Source: Sodiomyces alkalinus F11 (Eukaryota; Ascomycota; Sordariomycetes; Glomerellales; Plectosphaerellaceae). Taken from it: a stretch of DNA of 64,000 bases. Positions 57,851 through 64,000 of the stretch are shown piece by piece. Made by a program: the position numbers and the translations under genes. The first letter of the stretch is position 1. Each line of letters opens with the position of its first letter. The stretch is taken from NCBI RefSeq assembly GCF_003711515.1, contig NW_021167081.1, positions 2,471,039 to 2,535,038 on the forward strand. Reading direction: 5' to 3'. Under the pieces are notes generated by a model that saw only the letters and a program-made list of their open reading frames with translations, made no database searches and had not been told where the DNA came from.

Positions 57851-58970
57851 TTATTTTATTTATTTTAGATAAGAAGTAACGATGTTATAATATAAATAAA
57901 GAAAATAGTCCTTTTCTTTATTCTTATCTTTATTCTTTATACGGGTGGTTACTATAATAATACCTTTATGCGTGCGGGTCTAAAAAGGAGCCGGTATATA
58001 GTGCTTTATTCTAAAAGAGGAAAAAACTGTTTTATAGATAAAGAAAATAATACCTATACGTGTAGATAACAGAATTCCTTTATTTCTAAAGATAGTATTC
58101 CTTTATGCTAACGGGTCTAAGGTAAAGCCGGTATAATTCCTATATTCGCGAGGATACTAAAATAGGTCTTCGTGAAACGAGGGGATTCACCGTCGCGTAG
58201 AAAACACGGTATTTATATAGGATTCTATAGTCGGAAAATATACAGGTATAGAAATCTTAGTAAATGAACTAAAGACTTATATGTAATGAAAAGTATCCTA
58301 GTAGTATAACTAGAATAGCCCTTGTAGTGTAGTGGTTGTAGTATCCGTCGATAAAGGATAGTGCACTCGTTTAATTCACGTAATCGTAGCTTTTATGATT
58401 TTTCTAATATTTTTATAGATTTATAAGCGTACGACTAAGCCGACCGAGTACTCGAACCGTAAAACCGTAGAATCGTAGATATAGGTATATAGGTAGTAGG
58501 TCGGTATAGAGGTAGGTAGATAGTATCGGTAGTACGTGGAGAGGAATATCGGATAGGAATAGGGACTATTATTCAGAATCGGGGGATTCTCTTTTTAGCT
58601 TGCGACCGTAGGTAATTAAGGAATATAATGTTTCGAGACTTTAGTCGAGCTTTTCCGGGCGTATAACCTTTTTAAGATTACAGATAAGTGGAAGGGACGG
58701 AAGTCACGAAAAGCGGTGGAAAAATAGATAGGTACTAATAGGATTATAAGATAGGATTTCTGCGCGCGTAAAGATTACATAAAAGCGATAAAGAAGAAGA
58801 ATAAAGGAAGGAAGAACCGAACCGAGGTAACGGGTTATTATCCTTTATTTTTTCCTTCTTTATAAAGGGATCGAGATCGTAATAATAATGTAATCCTTTG
58901 TCTAGGCTTACGGGGAAGATATCCTTTGTTCGAGTACGAAGGTACTCGAAGGATATTATTAGTAATATCA
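57850..58970 (-). repeat. C2 5' LTR
   Basis: About 1.1 kb, starting in element sense at 58,970 (TGATATTAC). An inverted copy lies at 60,268 to about 61,465 (the C3 LTR), and its first 300 bases recur at 29,368-29,063. The inner end is approximate. The LTR is long for Copia. It contains a tRNA-like sequence in antisense. Confidence 0.8.
58318..58390 (+). other. tRNA-like sequence in the C2 LTR
   Basis: Reads like a mutated tRNA: an A-box TAGTGTAGTGG (58,325-58,335), a 5-bp anticodon-type stem TATCC/GGATA, and a B-box GTTTAATTC (58,369-58,377) with spacing normal for a tRNA gene. The two acceptor ends do not pair, the anticodon loop has nine bases, and the T-stem is imperfect, so it is not a working tRNA. 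It lies antisense to the retrotransposon and is also present in the C3 LTR, so it was in the ancestral LTR. It could be a captured tRNA or a tRNA-derived SINE fragment. Confidence 0.55.
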
Positions 58971-59150
58971 ATAAAAACTACGCTGGAAATATTAGCCGGG
59001 GTACTCGAGTCAAGAAATAAAACGATAAAAACGCACCTTATAGTCCGTATCTCTTAAACCCGCGCTAGGCCTAATCTTACGAATAGATATAGCGCTAACT
59101 AATATTTTAACTAAGGGGATTATACTATTATAAATAAGGAATAGTTATTA
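58971..59150. other. Flank of C2, no gene
   Basis: AT-rich sequence outside the C2 LTR, no repeat partner seen in the window. The five bases beside the LTR (ATAAA) cannot be checked as a target duplication because the other C2 end is truncated. Confidence 0.4.
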
Positions 59151-59860
59151 GTAAAAGCACCCCGGAGTATAGATTCCTTATCTTAATTTAAACCAGAGCT
59201 TTTATCCACGGTCATAACTCTTAATAACTAGGGGGTGGAAACTTATATTTACGAGTAAGTATAATCTCTATTATAGCACTTACGGTAACGGGTGAAACGA
59301 CCTTTAACGGAAAAATAGTCTTAAAAGAGCTTTGCTTGCCGGAATAGATGCCTTTTACGTACTATATATAAGTGGGATTAAAGGGAACGGCTATAGAATT
59401 TAGGTTAGCAGCCTTAGTCGGTTTTTTATTAGGCGTATTAGGACGCTGCGACTTAATCTATTAGTATCGGAGCTTTACGATTATAAGCGACAGTATAAAG
59501 CTAAAAGACCGGAGTATTTCCAGTGGGTTTTTTAGCGGGGGTTTTCTTGGTTATACTGGACGGCTTAGTTGAACTAGATAAACTAACGGCCTTAGCGCTA
59601 GTAGGACGGGTTAAGGGAGCCTAAAAAATCACTGTTAGCATTTATCTTAAGAATCAGAGCTCCGGTAACTTACTATAGAGCGTTTACGGGAGGAAAGAGT
59701 GATATTTGACGTGTGAAAAAGAAAAGAAAATCGTTAAGAAACAGGCGAGGCACGAAATCCACGAAATTTTATTAAAAAAGGATCGTGGTTATAAGAGCGA
59801 AAAGAAGGCTACGAAAAGCTTATCATCCCTCGTATTTATATCCGGGTCCTTCCCTATCTC
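59150..59860 (-). pseudogene. Unrecognised spliced gene relic (H5)
   Basis: I do not recognise this protein. The minus strand has a good intron near 59,675-59,622 (donor GTAAGTTACC, branch GCTAAC, acceptor TTTTTTAG). The exon after it encodes a Ser/Thr/Lys/Pro-rich stretch (KAVSLSSSTKPSSITKKTP, then AKKPTGNTPVF), then, after a probable frameshift, NTPNKKPTKAANLNSIAVPF and FKTIFPLKVVSPVTVSAI. It is less RIP-worn than its neighbours. Composition resembles the basic Ser/Pro segments of H1 and H3, but I see no clear sequence match. Confidence 0.4.
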
Positions 59861-59890
59861 CTAATTGCTTTGAATAGCACTTTCCTTTAT

Positions 59891-59920
59891 TATATACTAT
59901 TATTATTATTATTATTATTT
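59891..59920. repeat. (ATT)n microsatellite
   Basis: About nine ATT/TAT triplets. A second (ATT)n run lies at 60,253-60,279 beside the C3 LTR start. Confidence 0.85.
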
Positions 59921-60064
59921 CTTGTTTTATAGCTTCCTTACCTGCCTTTTAACTCGACTTTAAAGGATACGTAACTATTCTTTAAGGCTATTCTAAGATT
60001 AACTATAAGGCGCCGACGAGGTTAGGCTGAGTAATTACTAAGCTAATCAGGGTATAGTAATTAG

Positions 60065-60245
60065 GGGGTATATCGTACTAAAAACATATAAGCCTGTTTT
60101 TTGTATTTTTATTGGGTATTACTAGACCTATATTTCTTATTAGACACGGAGTAGATATAATTACAATACCTATAACGTTCTGTTTTTCCTTTCCTTTATA
60201 TTAGGAAGACAATTATATATCTAGTACTTCTGTACTCCGGCCGGA
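60065..60245. repeat. Dispersed repeat R2, copy 2
   Basis: Same repeat as 11,245-11,425, same orientation, ending at CTCCGGCCGGAT. Similarity stops on the left at ATATCGTACT, as in the other copy, so this is a true element end. Confidence 0.6.
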
Positions 60246-60267
60246 TATTAATATTAATATTATTATT

Positions 60268-61465
60268 ATTATTATTACTAATATGATCCAGTATATTCTT
60301 CGAGTATATATCCTTTATACGCGAATAAAGGATATCTTCCCCGTAAGCCTAGACTATTCTCTTTCGAGTTGGTTTATTTAATACGAGTCAGATAAAGGAT
60401 ATAATGGATTACGATATTACTACAATATCGATGTATATTATAATACTATTACGATATCGATCCTTTTATAAAGGATAAAGGATATTGACCCGTTCCCTCG
60501 GTTCGGTTCTTTCCTTTCTTTATTCTTTATCGCTTTTTCACAATCTATACACGCGCAAAAAATCCTACCTTATAATCCTATTATTTACTATCTATTTTTC
60601 CACTACTTTTCGTGACTTTCTTCCCTTCCACTTATCCGTAGTCTTTAAAAGGTTATAAGCCCGGAAAAGCTCGACTAAAGTCTCGAAACAACGCATTCCT
60701 TAATTACCTACGGTCGCAAGCCAAAAAAAGAATCCCCCGATTCCAAATAATAGTCCGTATTCCTATCCGATATTCCTCTCTATATACTACCGACACTACC
60801 TACCTACCTACCTACTAACCTACCTGTCTATATACCTATATACCTCTATCTACGATTCTACGGTTCGATAGGTCGGTCGGCTTAGTCGTACGCTTATAAA
60901 TCTATATAATGAGAAAACTTATAAAAGACTACGATTACGTGAATTAAACGGGTGCACTATTCTTTACATACGGATACTATATCCACTACACTACGAGGGC
61001 TATTCTAGTTATAATACTAGGATATCTTCGTTACTTATAAGTTTTTAGTTCTACCTAAGATTTTCCCTATATATTTTCCGACCGTGGAATCCTATATAAA
61101 TATCGTGTTTTTACGCGACCGTGAATCCCCTGGCTCCGCGAAGACCTATTTTAGGATCCTCGCGAATAAAGGAATTCAACCGGCCCGACTTTAGATCCGC
61201 CGGAATAAAGGAATACTATCTTTAGAAATAAAGGAATTCTATTATCCGTATATACGGGTATTATTTTCGTTATCTATAAAGCTATTTTTCCTCTTTTAGA
61301 ATAAAGAACTATATACCGGTTCCACTTTAGACCCGCACGAATAAAGGGATTACTATAATAACCGCGTTTATACTTAGAATAAAGAAAATAATAAAGAAAA
61401 GGACTATTTTTTCCTTATTTATTATATAACTTCGTTATTTCTTATCTAAAATAAATAAAATAAAT
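60268..61465 (+). repeat. C3 5' LTR
   Basis: About 1.2 kb inverted copy of 57,850-58,970, with several indels near its start (an additional CGATATTACTACAATATCG-like stretch near 60,400-60,450). The inner boundary is placed by the end of the TAAAATAAATAAA stretch and is approximate. Confidence 0.75.
60928..61002 (-). other. tRNA-like sequence in the C3 LTR
   Basis: Counterpart of 58,318-58,390: A-box TAGTGTAGTGG (60,993-60,983) and B-box GTTTAATTC (60,949-60,941) on the minus strand. The A- and B-boxes are identical in the two LTRs while bases between them differ. Confidence 0.55.
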
Positions 61466-61519
61466 ACCGTTTAGGAGCTCTTAATATACCCGCGCAGGCT
61501 AAACTAAAGCAAATTAACG

Positions 61520-62720
61520 TGAAGAAGCTAAAGGGTAGTCAGGACTACTAAACCTAGACGATAGCTATACGTGGTTACTTTACACGAAAGGGAAGGCTTC
61601 TAAAAGAGCTTATAAAACCCCTGTCTAAAGATGCCTCTAATAAGGCAAGAAAAGAAGATTTAAAGACTACTAGAGATCTACTCTCTGCTTTATAAGACGG
61701 GTCCCTAATATAAGTTTAGGACCTTAATTTTACTTTAGAAATCTAGGACAAGCTAAAATCCCTATACGAGAAAAAGGGTTTTTAAGCATACTACGACGTC
61801 CTTACGTCGTTTTTTAACCTAGATATCTTAGAATTGCCCACGCTTAAGGACTTTTTATATAAAGCCTAAGAAAGACTGATTATCCTTCGAGGAACGGATA
61901 TAATTCTACCTAATAAGGTGGTTTTTACCTAGACTCTAAACCGCCTCGGCGAGCGTTACGGTATAATCTCTTTATATATTACGTAGGCTTTTCGGCACGA
62001 TATTAACAGCTATACGTTCGATAAAATCGTTACGGAATTAATAGATATATCAAGGAAATTCTACTCTTCCACCTCGAAAGCCCTGCTTATAAAAGCGTAG
62101 AAAAATCAGAAAAGACAGTTAAATAGCGGCTAGTAGTAGAAGAACTAGAAGACCCTCTTTTATAGTAACTATAAAAGGTCTAGACACCTGCCGATAAACT
62201 ATTTCTTTTTATACCCTCAAAAAGCCCCCGCTAGCTAGGTAGTTAAGGGAAATTTAAGTTCGAGGAAAAATACCTAAAATCGGGGAAATAAAAATAAAAA
62301 GCCTCGAAGACTAAGACGGCACCGTCGAAGCTATCGTTACGAGAGACTAAAATACTTAATTTCTTCCGTCAGTGCGAGTCATAGAAGCTCCTAGAGAAAA
62401 TAAGCAACGATAAAACTATTAATTTAGTTTTTAATTTACTACCTACGGAAGAGCCTTTTTCGGAAGCTAATACCGACGATAAAGCTGAAGATTAGCAGCA
62501 CGAAGAAGAAGAAGAACCAGAAAAAGAAAAAAAAAAGAAGATTAGGAAGAAGAAGAAGAAGAAGAAGACTCGGATAACGAGGTTCTTTTTTAAGACGTTC
62601 CAATTATACCTAAGCCTTCACGTCTCCCGGACGCCTACGCGGAAGACCTAATAGATATTAAAGAGGTATTTATCCTTCAAAATAATGAAACCCCTTAAAA
62701 TACTAATATAAATATAGGAC
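61520..62720 (+). pseudogene. C3 gag
   Basis: Copia gag. Mid-region with DVLTSFFNLDILEL-like text near 61,795, LNRLGERYGIISLYIT near 61,940, KIVTELIDISRKFYSS near 62,020, and a zinc knuckle near 62,160-62,205 whose His is kept (KRSRHLPINY) while the Cys ligands read Ser or Tyr. A long acidic/basic tail encoded by GAA/AGA triplets (62,495-62,570) ends it. It has a few TAA/TAG stops. Confidence 0.75.
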
Positions 62721-62729
62721 GGGTAGTGG

Positions 62730-64000
62730 AAAAGATTAACAGGATTGTAGATATGAAATTAGACTTGACTTTTTATATTGATAGTGGTGGTATAGCACAC
62801 GTTATAGTAAATACAACGCCCTTTTCTACGTATAAAACTACTAAAGGTACTACTACTTAGGGTGATATCAGTAAAATAAAACAAATAGGTACTAATGACT
62901 ATTATATTAAATTCAGGGATTCAGGAAGAATAATATTACTTCAGAACTATTTATATATTCCCGAATTAGGTACTAATATTATCAGCTTTCCCGTCCTACA
63001 TAAGAAGAAAATCTACAGCCTCACAGGAAAAAACCAGCTTATTCTATTCCAAAATAATCAAAATAAAACGACGGATATTTATACTAGAGCTATTTTACAT
63101 AACGGCCTCTACTAGTCTTCGGCACGGGCCCTAACGTATAAGGGGGTAATAGGGTCGTCACGGTCCTTAAAGCCCCTTAATACTATAAATATAATAGGAA
63201 TTGAAAAGACTATTTCAGATATAAAGAAAGGAATAAAGAAACAGACTATTCCAAGAACAAAGGCATAGTTAAGCATAAAAGACTGGGTCTCAGAAAAGAC
63301 CCACTTAAAGACCCACTCATCAGGGGCATAAAGGAATATACAGGTCGTAAAATAAAGAACACAATACCCGGTAGAATAAAGGGAACCGGTAGAACAAAGA
63401 ACAGGACAAAGAGATCGAAATAACCGTCGGAAAACATCAAATAATACAGAGAATATAACGCTATAGCGCTATAGGATATGTTATATTAACCCCACTACTT
63501 TAAAATATATAAATAAGGATACTATAAATATATCTAAGAAGATATATAAGAAATACAGAGCTATAAAGCCTATGGAAAAAGATAAGTTAGCCACACTTAT
63601 AAATAAAGAATCCATTAATAAATAAAAGGATGTTTCCTATCCTAAAAAGGTTTATATGGTTTTATACGGGCCTATCGACCCTATAACGTAGAATAGAAAA
63701 CATTGGATTCTATTTATAATAGACCGTTCCACACGGTATCTATAGGCGAAACTGCTGATAGATAAATCAGAAATATCTATAATAAATACTATAAACGAGT
63801 GGAAATTCATGTTAAAAAATACATATAATATAAAAATAAAAGAAGTAGATACCGACGGCGGGAAAGAATTCACGAATACCTCGTTTAAAAGACTATTCGT
63901 CGGAATAAATCATAATATAAAACCCCCGTATACCCATAAGACTTAAGGCTCGATATAACGGGTTATAAGGACAATAATAGAAAAAGTCCGTTATTTTCTT
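62730..64000 (+). pseudogene. C3 pol, 5' part (protease, integrase), partial
   Basis: Protease block FYIDSGGIAH near 62,775, NYLYIPELGTNIISFPVL near 62,945, a long linker, integrase zinc region, then YGPIDP near 63,670, FIIDRSTRYL near 63,715, EVDTDGGKEFTN near 63,845 and HNIKPPYTHKT near 63,910. Over about 420 codons only around ten stops occur, nearly all TAA/TAG at Gln-like codons. The position of the catalytic Glu reads a TAA stop (63,956-63,958). Cut by the window end. Confidence 0.85.

Larger units (their letters stand above)
29063..58970 (-). mobile_element. Copia element C2, host of the nested insertions
   Basis: Minus-strand Copia retrotransposon whose parts are spread over about 29.9 kb by later insertions. 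Sense order: 5' LTR (58,970 to about 57,850), gag start (57,801-57,767), G3 insertion, gag middle (40,220-39,627), C4 insertion, gag end and pol (33,965 to about 29,600), polypurine tract, truncated 3' LTR (29,368-29,063). Removing G3 and C4 leaves about 6.7 kb, a normal Copia size. The related plus-strand copy C3 (60,268-64,000) runs through the same joins without interruption, which confirms the reconstruction. Confidence 0.85.
60268..64000 (+). mobile_element. Copia element C3, same family as C2, runs off the window
   Basis: Plus-strand copy with LTR (60,268 to about 61,465), gag and the first half of pol. It provides the uninterrupted reference for C2. It has far fewer RIP stops than any other element here. 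The 3' half lies beyond the window. Confidence 0.88.

Noticed and set aside
58318..58390. Functional tRNA gene
   Set aside because: Acceptor ends do not pair, the anticodon loop has nine bases, and the copy in C3 has further changes; listed as tRNA-like only.
63246..63440. Hydrophobic minus-strand protein near the window end (similar one at 32,690-32,965 plus strand)
   Set aside because: Both are antisense shadows of the same integrase-linker region of C3 and C2 pol.
1..64000. Host genes, rDNA, telomere repeats, or a large tyrosine-recombinase transposon (Starship)
   Set aside because: No intact host frame, no rRNA-like block, no TTAGGG array, and no recombinase motif was seen on either strand.

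Overview
The window looks like a gene-poor block of repeated DNA from a filamentous ascomycete (Pezizomycotina). No host housekeeping gene, rRNA or intact tRNA was found. Almost every recognisable reading frame belongs to a transposable element, and almost every in-frame stop is TAA or TAG where glutamine or tryptophan is expected. CpA and TpG look scarce, while TpA and CpG are common. That is the mark of repeat-induced point mutation (RIP), a process of ascomycete fungi. Short introns with GTAAGT donors and TACTAAC-like branch sites fit the same origin. The longest uninterrupted frames are under 100 codons, so coding features here are pseudogenes read through RIP stops.

Layout, left to right. 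(1) About 1,000-7,720: a degenerate Helitron with a Rep/helicase gene on the plus strand, followed by an unrecognised intron-containing gene on the minus strand. (2) 7,730-13,300: a mosaic of DNA-transposon remains: a palindromic element, an unrecognised plus-strand gene, a PIF/Harbinger transposase fragment, a short terminal-inverted-repeat element, and another unrecognised minus-strand gene. (3) 13,300-19,480: a Ty3/gypsy element (G1). (4) 19,500-21,060: two divergent unrecognised gene relics. (5) 21,060-24,762: the 3' part of a second gypsy family (copy A), fused to (6) a Copia element (C1, 24,763-28,530) that carries a second copy of the short element.

(7) From 29,063 to 58,970 lies one minus-strand Copia element (C2) that can be rebuilt as a nest. 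C2 was hit by Copia C4 (33,966-39,626) and by gypsy G3 (40,221-57,766). G3 was itself hit by gypsy B (42,788-52,627), which split its reverse transcriptase. LTR pairs of equal length, target-site duplications, and the way the broken frames rejoin support each step. (8) 58,971-64,000: another unrecognised gene relic, a dispersed repeat, and the start of C3, a plus-strand copy of the C2 family that is far less mutated and runs off the window.

The most interesting theme is extra coding capacity. The A/B gypsy family has a long conserved reading frame after the chromodomain, in the position where env would lie. G3 has a different one in the same place, and the Helitron carries a spliced gene in antisense. 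I recognise none of these proteins. A second theme is a tRNA-like sequence with A and B boxes, antisense inside the C2/C3 LTR. Function and family statements come from motif reading alone; no database search was possible.
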